In this document: positions 10,830 to 21,841 of the stretch, piece after piece | Numbering within the stretch: position 1 is the stretch's first letter | How the letters are laid out: every line of letters starts with the position of its first letter | Source: Paulownia fortunei | Taxonomy: Eukaryota > Streptophyta > Magnoliopsida > Lamiales > Paulowniaceae | Direction of reading: 5' to 3' | DNA: 64,000 nt | NCBI GenBank assembly: GCA_019321725.1 | Contig: CM033116.1 | Location: 11,364,841-11,428,840, forward strand | The notes under the pieces: model-generated | Told to the model about the DNA's origin: nothing | The model's input: the letters and a program-made list of their open reading frames with translations, nothing else | Database searches by the model: none | Program-made: the position numbers and the translations under genes

Positions 10830-12121
10830 ATATGTTGGGTGAAATATATTTGTGTATGGAAATTAATAAGTGGCCAAAGATCTATCACCTATCTAACTCT
10901 ATAGGTGAATCTCAGAAAACCTTGATAAGGCAGGATAAATATTAGATGAGTATTTTTTAATAATTCATCAAGGAGTCAATTTGACTAAAAATGAATCATA
11001 GTTATTAAGCCAAACAGGATTTGACTAATAATCTATGCCCTATATTTATCGAGAGATTAAGAGACTGAAGGATCATACTAGTATGGTACTCGTAATAAGA
11101 AATATTTTCACTGCTTTTCACCTAAGATGAGGTAGTTATGATGCTATGACTTGTGAGTTTCTTGGAATTAAGGAGTTAGTTCCAAGATAATTAATTAATT
11201 GAATTATTTAAGTAGAATAGTTTTATTATTCAAGTAAGTCGTAAGAGTTGCGAGCCCTCCACTAACTTAGTTGTAAACCTAAGAGGTCACACACAAATAA
11301 GAAAAGTCCACTTCCAATCTAGAATGTAATCCAAGAAATTGAATTTAATTAATTAATGGAGATTAATTAATTAGAACTTAGATTAATTTAAAAAGTTAAA
11401 TTAATTTATTCAATTAAATAATTATGTTATTTAATTGACTCATGAGGAGTTACTTAATTAATTGATTGGACCAATTAATTTAATAAGTTAAATTAATTTA
11501 TTCAATTAAATAGTGTGATTATTTACTTAGAGTTAATTTGATTTGGTTGCCTAAGTGGAACTAATTAGTTAATTGATTGAATCAATTAATTAAATTGGGT
11601 TTGTTTAATTGATGGTGATAAATTAATGGACATAATTAAATTAATAAATGTCCAAGACCAAGTTAACGGGCCCGTAGGAGAGGCCGATTAGGAGTCTTGG
11701 TGAGTAAGTCAAAGACTCCTTGTCATGGATGGAAACAAGATATAGAAAAGGTGAATATTACCTAATTGGATTAGGGTAAGACAATAGTGTATAAATACAC
11801 TATCATAGGGGACGAAATTTTGAGTGCTTATGGAAGTAAAATTTATCCCCATTTTCTCTCAAAAAACCAACCCCTTTCTTCATAGTGTCTTGTGATCATT
11901 GTTCCATCAAAAGGTTTTATTTTTTGATTATTAATTTATTTCTTTTATCACAAGTTGATTTAAAAATAAAATTACACTCCTTTTGCTATTAAAAATTAAT
12001 TTATACCTTTTGATTTTTTGATTATAAAAGGGTTAGTTTAGCACATTGATATGCATGTTTATATGTTTATTAAATTTTTAAATTTTCATTGGCATTCACC
12101 TCAGAACATACGAACCTAGTA
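10830..12121 (+). mobile_element. Ty1/copia LTR, right arm
   Basis: Continuation of the LTR begun at 3971. It resumes at ATATGTTGGGTG and ends near CGAACCTAGTA, two bases before a tRNA-Met primer-binding site. It contains the TTAATTAA-rich core (11190-11640) and a TATA box. The window copy is a 5' LTR in plus orientation. Confidence 0.75.
11790..11797 (+). promoter_or_regulatory. LTR TATA box
   Basis: TATAAATA in the context GTGTATAAATACACTATCATA. The same context recurs in the sister LTR at 34456-34463, so it is a conserved core-promoter candidate for this copia family. Confidence 0.55.
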
Positions 12122-12974
12122 GTGGTATTAGAGCACCGATTACCTTCATGAATATATGCTTGAAATTTTATGTGTGAAAAATTATTTATGTGATTTTTTA
12201 TTTGGGATTAATTGTTGAATTTTTTAAAAACGAGAAGTAGATGAGAATAGTTCCCACAACTTAATTTTTTTTTTATATTCCATCAATCAACACTGCTGCT
12301 TGGCTGATCGGAGTAGTAGTGCTAGACGAATAATAAGGCCAGCATTATGGCACATTAGCACAACACCGCGATGCTAGACGAATAGTAAGTCTAGTGCCGT
12401 GGTGCTAGCTTGGACAAAAATAGGGCATTACGACGCCAAGTGTTAAAGGTAGCTCTTGTCGAACATTATATTGACATGTCCGTCTCGTTTTTGCACATGT
12501 AATTATTTCACACGACTTTTAGGTCAACTCAATTTTTAAAGTGATTGTTAATTTAATTTAATAGTATTATTTTATTAATAACCCAATATTATTAATCCCA
12601 AATTTAAAATCGGCACATAAAACATTGGTAAATTTACATGCTTTAAGTTTTCATGGGATGATTAAGTTTAAGCATGTTGTGGATGTTGGATGATCATGGA
12701 GCATTGACTAATGTAGTTGATTATTTTGTATTTATGATATTTTTTGGATTTTAATTAAAATGAGGCCTGTAAGTCTCGTATCTCTATTATCTCTATCTCT
12801 CTCTTATGTACTTTTCTTTGGAAGAAATTCCAAAGTTTAATAAAGTTTAGCAATTGTAATGAGAGTAGTTGATAGTTGGTGAGTTTTTTCTTTTGTAATT
12901 TTGACCGTCATTACAAAAAAAAAGGAGAAAGATGGAAAAACAAGGAGTAAAGGCCCATATATAGATGGGATACA
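12122..12974 (+). mobile_element. Short non-coding internal region of a copia-LTR element, with primer-binding site
   Basis: TGGTATTAGAGC at 12123-12134 matches the tRNA-Met primer-binding site directly after the LTR end. The next LTR begins at 12975, leaving only about 0.85 kb of internal DNA and no gag or pol frame. Within it TGCTAGACGAATARTAAG occurs twice (near 12329 and 12371). A purine-rich run (AAAAAAAAGGAGAAAGATGG near 12916) may be a polypurine tract. It is either an internally deleted element or a non-autonomous form. Confidence 0.6.
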
Positions 12975-14394
12975 TGTTAGAGTAGTACCTGACACACCAA
13001 TTAGATTAGGGGTCTTTTACTTTTGTGTTGTAAAATAATCTTATTGGAAATCATATTATCTAAGGCATCTTGTTTATCTTATATCTTGCATTTATTTTTT
13101 GCACATTAAATAAAGTCCTTAGACCATATTTAGCTATGAGGTATGGTCGCGCATATGATGGCAATTATGGAACATGTTTCTAAAGCTTTGATCTTAAATG
13201 AGTTTTGGGTCGAAGGCTTTTTGAGACGGGACATCGAATAGTCTACTAAGACTAGTGAATATGATGCATGCTCATAAGACGAGAATGTCACATTCCATTG
13301 GCATTATCATAGAGATGCAAGTGTATGTATGGGGGTGCTTGTTGGAAAATAAGTACACTGAACAGGCCCACAGGTAATTCTTGGTTCGAAACTTTACCTG
13401 TCGAAATAAGAATTTTCATGTTATAATAGTACATAGCTAGTCCTTAAACTTGAGGCACCATAGTGTGTATACCCTGCAGTATTTTGATATATCTTCTGAT
13501 TGCTTGACAATCACAAAGGGGATATGTTAGATGTTGCACTGGTGTGCATGGAGGTTTATGAGTGGCCAACATAGAATCCGTCACTTGTCAATAATAAGTG
13601 AATTTCCTATATTTTCATAGTTCATGAATCGAAAACCTTAGCCAAGGCAAGATGAATATTGATTTATCAAGAGTCAGTGAAACTTGAAATGGAATCATAG
13701 TTATTGAATCAATTAGGATTTCGAATCATAATCCATACCCTAGATTCAATGGGGAGATTAGAAAACAGAGGGACCGTACGTGTATGGCACTTGCAACAGA
13801 AATAGGTTTACTCGTTATTTCACCTAAGACTAGTTTGTCATAATTACTTGCTAGATGTTTTCATGGATAATGACATTTTTGAAATTAAGGAGTTAATTCC
13901 AAGTAGATTAATTAATCGAAATAATTGTTATTCATAAGCTACAAGTATTGCAAGCCCATTACTAGCTTAGTTGTGAGCCTAAAGGGTCACACACTATAAT
14001 GGAAGGAACCATTTCTTAAACTGTCAAATGATCCAATTAGTTAGATCCAATTAATAGAGATTAATTAATTATGGATTTAACTTAATTCAAATATTGAATT
14101 AAATATTTGATTTAGTAATTGGATGATTTAATTGAATCTAATTTGATTAAAAAGCCTGATGGAGTGAAATAATTAATTTATAGGATCAATTAAATAGTTA
14201 AGACTAAATTAATTTAATTATTAAATTAATCTAGCCAACTAAATAATTAGATTTGATGGAATTAATTAATTTAATCAATTAAGTGAATTTGGGCCTAATC
14301 AATTAATTGAGAATTAATTGATGGACAGTCCAAGCCCAAAAGTTTAATTCATAGACCTTTAGTAGATGCTCATTAAGAATAAACTAGTGGAATT
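12975..14394 (+). mobile_element. Ty1/copia LTR, 5' two-thirds
   Basis: Starts TGTTAGAGTAGTACC, the cleanest LTR start of this family in the window. It runs through the mid-LTR block GGGGATATGTTAGATG (13516) and the TTAATTAA core, and breaks off near 14394 where chromovirus sequence begins. No target duplication is seen at the break, so it is probably a deletion or recombination joint. Confidence 0.75.
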
Positions 14395-14587
14395 AAAGGC
14401 AGATTACGAAGAAGTACATATTTTGTTACGAGAAGTGAAGCAACTAAGAAATAAATAGATTCCATTGGTTAAAGTGTTATGGACAAACCAATTGGTAGAA
14501 GAGGCCACTTGGGAAAGGGAGGATGAAATGAGAACTAAGTATCCTGAACTTTTTTGGTAAGTGAAATTTTGGGGACAAAATTTTTAT
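14395..14587 (+). pseudogene. Chromovirus integrase C-terminus with chromodomain
   Basis: The plus-strand reading shows IPLVKVLW, then EEATWEREDEMRTKYPELF and a stop, preceded by a stop inside the LRNK segment. The motif ATWEREDEMR--YPELF is the end of the chromodomain at the integrase C-terminus of plant Tekay/Del-type chromoviruses. The rest of integrase is not upstream: the piece abuts a copia LTR. It therefore represents only the 3' end of an element whose LTR follows at 14603. Confidence 0.8.
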
Positions 14588-14602
14588 AAGGAATGGAGGA
14601 TG
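14588..14602 (+). other. Polypurine tract of chromovirus
   Basis: AAGGAATGGAGGATG lies directly before the LTR start TGTTACCC and after a GGGGACAAAATTTTTAT stretch. That is the usual arrangement at the 3' end of Del/Tekay internal regions. Confidence 0.7.
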
Positions 14603-15047
14603 TGTTACCCGAGCCTCTTACTACTTACATGGTGAGATATGATTCATGCATTACATGTTAATTACGTGCTATTTGTATTGGTATGACATCAGATAATTTA
14701 TTTTATTTTATACGGCGTTATTAACCATTGAACTTAATTTTGAAGCTCTCGCACGGTATTGATTATCGAATCCCCTAACCTAAGTGGTTGATTTTGTATT
14801 GAGATAATAAGAAATTTAGGTATCAATATAGTGAATAGTGCTAGGTTACACGTGGTAACCTTAGGAGTTCGAAAGGTGTCACCGAAAAATTTATAGAAAG
14901 GGAGTCGGTTCGATCATGAATTTTAATATTATATGTATATTTAAATCATACACTTGGGATAACTACACATACAATACTATAATTTAAATGTTATATAAGT
15001 AGGTTTATAAGCTTGTAATACTATCGGTGCACAAACTTATCAATCGG

Positions 15048-16124
15048 GCAAGAACTGATGATTTTTCGAATTTTGGCATTTTTATGAGATATACACATTA
15101 GATACACCTATACATCATTACCCATGTGATGCTCTAGTGGATACACTACATTGGTGGAGAGAAGAAGGAGAAAAAACCAAGAAAAGGGGAAGAATTTCAG
15201 GTTCCTTTTGAAAAGCCAAGAAAATTGGGAGGATTTTTAGGTTTCTTTTGAAGAAAAGCCAAGAAAAGTGGAAGGATTTTAGGATTTTTTTTAGAAGACT
15301 CTTGGAGAGAGAATCATTGGGGAGAAGCTTAAAAGGGCAAGATCAACATCAACCAAAAGGGGGAGTAGGATTGGTTCTTGGAACCAAAGAAGGTCATTGG
15401 GTGCTTGGAGACAAGACCCATTCCATTTTCTGCAATTGAAGTCAAGGAGTTATTCTTGGAGACAAGGAGAGCTTCAACCATTCCTTCCACTTCACAAATT
15501 GATGAACAATTTCCATGTTCTTTCTTATTTATTTCTTGAAGTTGTATTCATCCATGGTGAACTAAACATTTATTTCTAGAGGATGATGTAACCTTATTTG
15601 ATCCTATGTTTTGAATTCCAAATAATATTAGTTCAAGTTATTCATCTTGTTTGTATTACCTTGTTTAGTATTTCATCTTGATTAATTGATCACTAATTGA
15701 GATTGTTTGACGTATGAGATTCGGCACTCGAGAGAGGGAATTATATACATGATCATAGGGATAACACAACCTAGGAATCATAGAGTTGAGAAGCTTATGA
15801 AACCTTTGAAGTTTTGAAGAAGAATTCATTGAACTTTTGTAGAGTTTTATTCTTGAATTTTTATAGAGATATCGAAATTCATGTTGGAACTCATAGTCAA
15901 TTCGGCACTCGAGAGAGGAATTGATGAGCTTAGGAATTCTTAACTTACATGTGTTGTTGATTTGAATTGATATATTTTGGAAGGAAGAACATAAGTGATA
16001 ATTAGGTGAGTCATTCCTCTAAAACATCTTGCTCATAAGGTGGTTGTTATATTGTTTCTAAAAACTCCACTCTTGTCTTTGCATTTTTATCTTGATTTAC
16101 TTTGTTTTCCAATCATCATTCGAT
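15048..16124 (+). mobile_element. Athila LTR fragment, plus orientation
   Basis: Reverse complement of the central part of the LTRs at 4419-6330 and 8926-10829 (matching about 4565-5650). It includes both GGCACTCGAGAGAGG words and the ATGATGTATAG region in inverted order. Both true LTR ends are missing. It interrupts the chromovirus LTR, but no duplication is evident. Frames at 15248-15579 are part of this repeat. Confidence 0.7.
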
Positions 16125-17699
16125 TTGAGACACACAAGATTAGGGATGCAAGATAAGGGAGAAAATCAGATTATACCATTACATGCTACCTCATGCTTAG
16201 ACTTATCAAGTTAGCACCTCAACCTATTCTTCACTCTTAAGCTAACATCCATGACTTGAACCTTATTCTGAACCATTTAAGCTTCTAAATACATGGAAAA
16301 AGATCTTTAAATAGGTCCTAAGTGATTCCAACCAAAAAAGGAGGCAAAACAAGCAAAGGGAAGGAAAAATAACCAAGTTCAAGTAGAAAACTGTGCAAGG
16401 TGAGCTTAACCTACGGGTTTGGCATGACTTTCAGATTTATTTTGAGGTTTATTGGCTTATTAAGCTTTGAATATTATTTATAAATGTTTTAGGATGTTAT
16501 TATATAGGCTTTGATGCATAAATAAAGGGTTTGTGGTTGGAAATATTTGATAAAAAACACTTATGCTAGAAACTGTCACTTTGTTGTATTCTTGTGTTTT
16601 AGGCTTCACAAGTGTATGGTATATTGAATAAAACCTATAATTATAATCATATTAATGTTTATATATGAGTTAATAGTATTGGAATGAATTTTGATCGGTT
16701 AGAAATTGAAATAGAGAATGATATTGGAGAAACACTCAAACTGCCAAAGTAGCAAAATCTGTTTTGGTGTGCTGTGAAGGAGACTGAATTAGGGGAGCTA
16801 AATCCATTAGTTTTGGAAATAATATAACCCTTTTGTCTCTGTGTATATGTTATATAAGTGTGGTAAAAATTTGGGAGAGATTGAATATATGTAAGGGTGC
16901 CAAAACCATTAATGTCATGAAGTGTGCAAAACTATCACAGTAGGAAGATAATCTGTTTCAGTATGTTGTGAAGAGAGCTGAACTTGGGAAGCTGTACCAA
17001 TGAGTTTTAGCAATTCTATGATATGGTTACATTTATATACATGTTATCTAAGTGTGGTAAAAATTTGGGAGTGATTGGATATGTTTAGGTATGTCAAAAT
17101 TATCATGCAACTAAATTAGACAGCAAGTAAATATGAAAATGTGAATCTGTCCCATTTGATAACTTAACATATTTCAACCTAGACATGTTGCTATTGACCG
17201 TTAACAATTAGGTACATGATATTAGAGTTATAATGCTTCAATTATATGATGTTTACATGTATCTAAGATGAGAAATTAAGGTATTGGAGGGACTAGATTG
17301 GGTTCTAGTTTGTAAAACCTATATACCTTGGTGTTTAAGATCTTAGTATGATATTTTATGCTTTCAAATTGCCAAATTGGGAATGGTGCTTAATGTTGGT
17401 AATATTACAGGCTATTTTACATCTAACATTGGAGGGGAACAATAAACAAATCTAGACTAAGCCACCAACCAAGTGAAAGTTAAGTAAAGATTCATTACAA
17501 CTACAATGCATAGATATAGTAGATGTGTGAATTATATGTAATATCATAAATCATATGTGCATAGTAGAGGGCTCTCCATTGAGCATACATACATGGGCAT
17601 TGTCATTGGCACGTGCATGCATCATATACGAGTATTGTGATAAATCTTGCATTGCACGGCATGATTCTGAGAAAGGAAAATATTTTACTAACACTACTA

Positions 17700-17790
17700 G
17701 TGCACCGAAGCATGCATGGATTTGCATGGTTGTACGCATGGATTTGCATGCGTACGAGTGTGCATGGATTTGCATGCTTTTATGATTATT
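17700..17790 (+). repeat. Short repeats GCATGGATTTGCATG in LTR promoter region
   Basis: Three copies of GCATGGATTTGCATG lie within 80 bp. They overlap RY-type CATGCATG words and ATTTGCAT octamers. The sister LTR has the same cluster near 56190-56255 in diverged form. They may be transcription-factor sites of the LTR. Confidence 0.55.
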
Positions 17791-18266
17791 GGCCATTGGA
17801 TTATGGTGATGTGCAGAGCTCTTTTCCGGTGCATGGGATAGTAGCGTTGGTCAGGGGGCCAAGAAAGAAATGATTTTGAGAGAAATATTTTGATGCATAA
17901 AATTGCATTGTGGGCATAGCATTTTGAGATACTTGACTTGATATTGTGGATTATTCATTGACATGCTTAATCTTTACTTGTTGAGTATTAGCTCATATAG
18001 TTTATGCATTGTAAGTAAGTATGACGACGCTTGAAGCATCTTTTACTGGCTGGGCGGTGGTTGGAGCTCCTGCAGGTGTTTGAGAGAGTGTGTACATAGA
18101 TGACGACCTGTTGGGCTATTTTGTTGGCTTGTTATATTTTGAGTCTATTGTATTATATTTTTAGACTGGTATTATATTTTGCTTTTAAAACTTTATTGTA
18201 AATAAGTATGTAAATATTGGGTCATTATGGGTATTGTGCTTTTATATAAATGCTGATCCTGCTATA

Positions 18267-18640
18267 TACATGACATGTGTGAGAAAGTATTTTAAATAGG
18301 GTTGTGCATGTAAGAAGTGATTTATCTTCTCTTAAAGTGCTACAAAAAAGAAATTGCATGCACACAGGGTCTATCATGTTAAATTATACAGTATATATCT
18401 AATTGTTGAGTAGTGGGTGTTATAGAGTGGTATTAGAGCCAAGTTTCGATCTTGGACCAGTACATGACATTTGTGAGAAAGTATTTTAAACAGAGTTGTG
18501 CATGTAAGAAGTGATTTATCTTTTCTTAAAATATTACAAAAAAAATATTCCATGCATGCACACAGGTTCTATCATGTCAAATTATACAATATATATGGTT
18601 GTGTAATAATGGGGGTGCTATAGAGTTATATCGAGATGTG
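18267..18640 (+). repeat. Tandem duplication of LTR end, period about 194 bp
   Basis: The block starting TACATGACATGTGTGAG at 18267 repeats from 18461 (TACATGACATTTGTGAG). It includes the LTR terminus and the bases after it: GGGTGTTATAGAG at 18415 against GGGGTGCTATAGAG near 18612. The unit therefore spans the last 158 bp of LTR plus the primer-binding region. Confidence 0.7.
18425..18440 (+). other. Chromovirus primer-binding site, tRNA-Met type
   Basis: GAGTGGTATTAGAGCC follows the LTR end. TGGTATYAGAGCC is the initiator tRNA-Met complement used by Del/Tekay elements. The copy after the second repeat unit is degraded (GAGTTATATCGAGA). Confidence 0.75.
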
Positions 18641-18643
18641 AAT

Positions 18644-19080
18644 ATGGCGGGTACTCAAGGGGTGATATTTTCATAGGTGGCTGAGAGGGCGCTAGTGGTA
18701 GAGCAGACTGAATTGAGAATCGCTCGTGCACAGGAGGCTTGACAACAATTCAGACAGTAGGGACAGAGATGGACTGTGGGGTAAAAGAGGCCGGTCCAAA
18801 TACAGAAGCCAATCCAAATATAGAAGTTGGGATTTAAATTTTAAGAAGAATGAGGCCAACAATAAGAGGGTCAAAGTAAGAGGCCACGTGAAGCTGTGTG
18901 TCAGAAATGTGGTAATCGACATGCTGGAGGCTGCTATATAGATACCAGGATGTGCTTTCGATGTGGAATGCCAGGACATGTTGCTAAATTTTGCCCAAGT
19001 AAACAAAATCAGACCGATTAAAGGAATGTACCAGCCAAGGTGTTCAGCATGACCAGAGCGAATGCATAGGCAATCCATCG
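18644..19080 (+). pseudogene. Chromovirus gag remnant with zinc knuckles
   Basis: The ATG at 18644 opens MAGTQG..., followed by stops and the VEQTELRIAR segment. Most of the capsid is missing: only about 430 bp remain of a usual 1.2 kb or more. Near the end a reading frame shows CQKCGNRHAGGC (from 18899) and CFRCGMPGHVAKFC (18952-18993). The second is a perfect CX2CX4HX4C zinc knuckle of nucleocapsid. The basic segment RSKYRSQSKYRS precedes it in another frame, showing frameshifts. Confidence 0.7.
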
Positions 19081-19647
19081 GTGGTGACAGGTAAGCTTTA
19101 TATTTCTAATGTTCCAACATTTGTGTTATTTGATTTTGGAGCCATGCATTCATTTGCATCTACTGAGTACGTGAAGAGGTTGGGTAGAATACCAGATGTA
19201 GCAGAAATCAGTTATAGTGTAACAGTCCCCTCTGAAGATGCTAGACAAATCGATCGGACTTTGAGAGCTTGTGCTATACTTGTTGAAGGTAGAGAATTAC
19301 ATGCTGATTTGATTGTACTGGATATAAATTATTACGATGTTATTTTGGGCATGGATTAATTGTCAAAGTATGGGGCTACTATCGACTGTAAGGAAAAGAC
19401 AGTGACATTTCAACTTTCTGGGAAAAAGTCTTTCACATTTGCCAGCATTGTGAAGAATTTCAGATTCCCTATGATTTTAGCAGTGAAGGCACAACGATTA
19501 CTCGATGATAGTTGCGAAGGGTACTTGGTGAGTGTCATGAACATTGAGAAACAACACCCACTAACTCCGAGTGAAATACCAATAGTGCGGGAATATACTG
19601 AAGTATTCCCAGATGATCTCCGGGACTGCCACCAAATCGTGAAATAG
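19081..19647 (+). pseudogene. Chromovirus aspartic protease remnant
   Basis: The frame reads VTGKLYISNVPTFVLFDFGAMHSF, then GRELHADLIVLDINYYDVILGMD. This matches retropepsin of Tekay/Del elements, where the active site is D-S-G-A-T-H-S. Here Ser is replaced by Phe (DFGAMHS), which should abolish activity. A stop replaces the conserved Trp after ILGMD at 19357-19359, and the frame continues LSKYGATIDC to 19647. The downstream segment contains [12 protein letters not shown], the link to RT. Confidence 0.8.
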
Positions 19648-20230
19648 AGTTTGTTATTAACATACAACTAGGAACATCTCTAATTTCTAAAACTCCCTAC
19701 AAAATAGCTCCCTTGGAGTTGAAAGAATTGAAAGCACAATTATAGGACTTATTGGACAAGGGATTCATCAGATCGAGCTTTTCACCTGGAGAGCACCGAT
19801 TCTATTTGTACGTAAGAAGAATGGCACCATGAAACTGTGCATCGATTATCAAAAGTTGAATAGGGTCATGATTAAGAATAAATATCCGTTACCCATAATC
19901 AATGATTTATTTGACCAGCTTCAGAGTGCCATAATATTTTCAAAAATTGACTTATGCTTCGGGTACCATCAACTAAAAATAAAGAAAGAGGATATCTCCA
20001 AGACGGCATTTAGTACAAGATATGGGCACTATAAATTTTTGGTGATGCCGTTCGGATTGACTAACGCTCCAGCAGCATTCATGGATTCGATGAATAGAGT
20101 GTTTAAGGAGTTTTTGGATAAATTTGTTATTGTGTTCATCGATGACATTCTAGTTTACTCCAGAACTAAAGAAGAGCATGCCGCACATTTAACATAAGTC
20201 TTAAAGGTCCTAAAAGTGAAGCAGTTATAC
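19648..20230 (+). pseudogene. Chromovirus reverse transcriptase remnant
   Basis: The reading starts with the [16 protein letters not shown] segment, has a stop, then [13 protein letters not shown] and an open stretch from 19829 to 20197. That stretch holds [37 protein letters not shown] (catalytic Asp kept), [12 protein letters not shown] and [10 protein letters not shown] (the YxDD box as FIDD). The frame ends in a stop at 20195-20197 and shifts before the thumb region. Confidence 0.85.
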
Positions 20231-20922
20231 GCCAAATTCAAGAAATGCGAGTTCTAGTTAGATCGTGTGGTATTCCTAGAACATGTTATATCAAGAGCGG
20301 AATATCAGTAGATCCAAGTAAAGTTGAAGCTATTAACAACTGGATGCAGCCTACTAATCCTTCGGAGATGTGCAGTTTTCTGGGTTTAGCTAGATATTAC
20401 CGAAGATTTGTGGAGGGGTTCTCCAAGATTGCTATGCCATTAACACAATTAACTAGAAAATGGGTGATGTTTAGATGGATGAATATGTATGAGCAAAGTT
20501 TCCAGGAGCTGAAAAAGAGGTTTACTTTAACACCTATTCTCTCAATTCCATCAGGTACTAGAGGATTCGTAATTTACAGTAACACGTCAAAAAATGGATT
20601 AGGATGTGTACTGATGCAGAATGACAAAGTAATTGCGTATGCGTCCAGGCAACTTAAAGAGTATGAAAAGAATTACCCCACGCACGACTTGGAACTTGCT
20701 GTTGTAGTATTTGCGTTTAACATATGGAGGTACTATTTATATAGTGAACAGTGCGAGATCTATACTAATCACAAGAGCCTTAAATACTTCTTCACACAGA
20801 AAGAGTTGAATATGTGGCAGCGGAGATGGCTGAAATTGGTAAAAGATTATGATTGTGTGATCAATTACCACCCCGGTAAAGCCAACGTTGTAGTTGATGC
20901 ATTGAGCCAAAAATCCACATAA
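20231..20922 (+). pseudogene. Chromovirus RT connection and RNase H remnant
   Basis: An open stretch of about 225 codons. First comes the post-RT segment [13 protein letters not shown] and [17 protein letters not shown]. Then comes RNase H, with [47 protein letters not shown] and [14 protein letters not shown]. The first catalytic Asp (normally YSDAS) is Asn here (YSNTS), so the enzyme would be inactive although most of the frame is open. Confidence 0.85.
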
Positions 20923-21157
20923 AGTACAATAGCTATGGCTTTAATTCAGAAATCGAAACTGAATGAGTTGCAAAAAATAAATATAGAGATTTTACAGATA
21001 GGAGTAATAGAGGCAAAGTTGGTAGCCTTGATGCTTCAGCCTACGCTAATTGATAGGATCAAACACGAACAACGAGATTATGAATATCTCATCAATATGA
21101 GAAAATATGTTACTATAGGAAAGTCTTTTGAATTTAAGATGACTCAGAATGATATTT
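20923..21157 (+). pseudogene. Linker between RNase H and integrase, truncated
   Basis: The frame from 20935 to 21157 matches the spacer that precedes the integrase zinc-binding domain in chromoviruses (EAKLVALMLQPTLIDRIKHEQ). It stops abruptly where LTR-end sequence begins at 21158. Integrase is deleted. Confidence 0.7.
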
Positions 21158-21195
21158 TACAATATATATCTAGTTGTTGAGTATCGGGTGTTACA
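21158..21195 (+). mobile_element. Last 38 bp of a chromovirus LTR
   Basis: ACAATATATATCTAGTTG...GGGTGTTACA equals the terminal segment at 18389-18424. Directly joined to pol, it marks a deletion that removed integrase, chromodomain, polypurine tract and almost all of the 3' LTR. The right boundary of the element is the TACA at 21195, followed by LINE sequence. Confidence 0.75.
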
Positions 21196-21841
21196 CCTTA
21201 TCACCATTAAGGATTATAATCTCATCCTTCAATTTTCTGAAATATTAATTTCAATATATACACGAGCAACACTCAGTCTCATGCCATCTATAGTAGGCTC
21301 ATCCACTTTTAAGGATTTTCCAACAAGGCTAGCATATTCAACTTTGGATTTAAAATTTGGTGTAAAAGATGAATAAGTACCCAAATAGGAACTAATAAGG
21401 ATTCAACTTTGGTTTTAAAATTTGGTGTCTATTTAAAAATACGCGTAGCATATTCACTGAAGTACCATATTTATCTTGTTCATATTCTATTAAAATCTTC
21501 TTCGTTAGTGAGGTAGATGAGGACATGTTTTTTGTTAATGATTCCAAGTTTATAAGCTTCTTTTAAACCGACGCCACAAAATGTTTCTCTTAGATTATGC
21601 ATGTAAGTGAATTTAAATGATTTAGAGAGCTCAGACACCTCTGAAGGAGAGAATACAACAGTTTTTTTCCCTTAGTATTGGAGAGTGGAGCCAATAGGTT
21701 TTGATGAAGCATATTCAAATCTTTTTTCCATTGACCAAAATTTTGAAGTCGCACCAAGTTTGGTTGCAGGATTTCAGCAAAAGAAGGGTAAGGATTAGCC
21801 CTAAAATTATTTGGATTAGGAGGTTTGTTTGGGGGATCCAT
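21196..21841 (-). pseudogene. LINE ORF1 (DUF4283-type) fragment
   Basis: The frame starts MDPPNKPPNP at 21841, then PYPSFAEILQP, typical of plant L1-type ORF1. Further on, across frameshifts, come KHVLIYLTNEEDFNRI and LVGKSLKVDEPTIDG followed by RLSVARVYIEINIS. These match the DUF4283 domain (pattern LTNEEDF-R-W, then GKPL--D--T----R-SVARV-VEIDL). The domain is cut off at 21196 by the chromovirus LTR end. The zinc knuckle and ORF2 are lost. Confidence 0.8.

Larger units (their letters stand above)
14603..18424 (+). mobile_element. Chromovirus LTR interrupted by an Athila LTR fragment
   Basis: Starts TGTTACCCGAGCC and ends GGGTGTTATA. Without the inserted piece (15048-16124) it is about 2.75 kb. 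It aligns with 54200-56900 and with the reverse of 46916-49744, for example GTGCAGAGCTCTTTTCCGG near 17813 and the TTGCATTGTGGGCATAGCAT block near 17904. It is followed by a primer-binding site, so it works as a 5' LTR for the sequence to its right. It is also preceded by the 3' end of an internal region, so it equally looks like a 3' LTR for the left. Open frames 17551-17873 are LTR sequence. Confidence 0.75.

Noticed and set aside
12123..12134. tRNA gene suggested by tRNA-like words at 115, 8902, 12123, 18425 and 31613
   Set aside because: These are 12-16-base complements of tRNA 3' ends directly at LTR boundaries, that is, primer-binding sites.
15248..15579. Two plus-strand frames of about 60 codons
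   Set aside because: They are the reverse of the Athila LTR sequence near 5200-5450, not a gene.
17551..17873. Three overlapping frames of 76-86 codons on both strands
   Set aside because: They read through the short GCATGGATTTGCATG repeats of a chromovirus LTR. The repeats keep all frames open.
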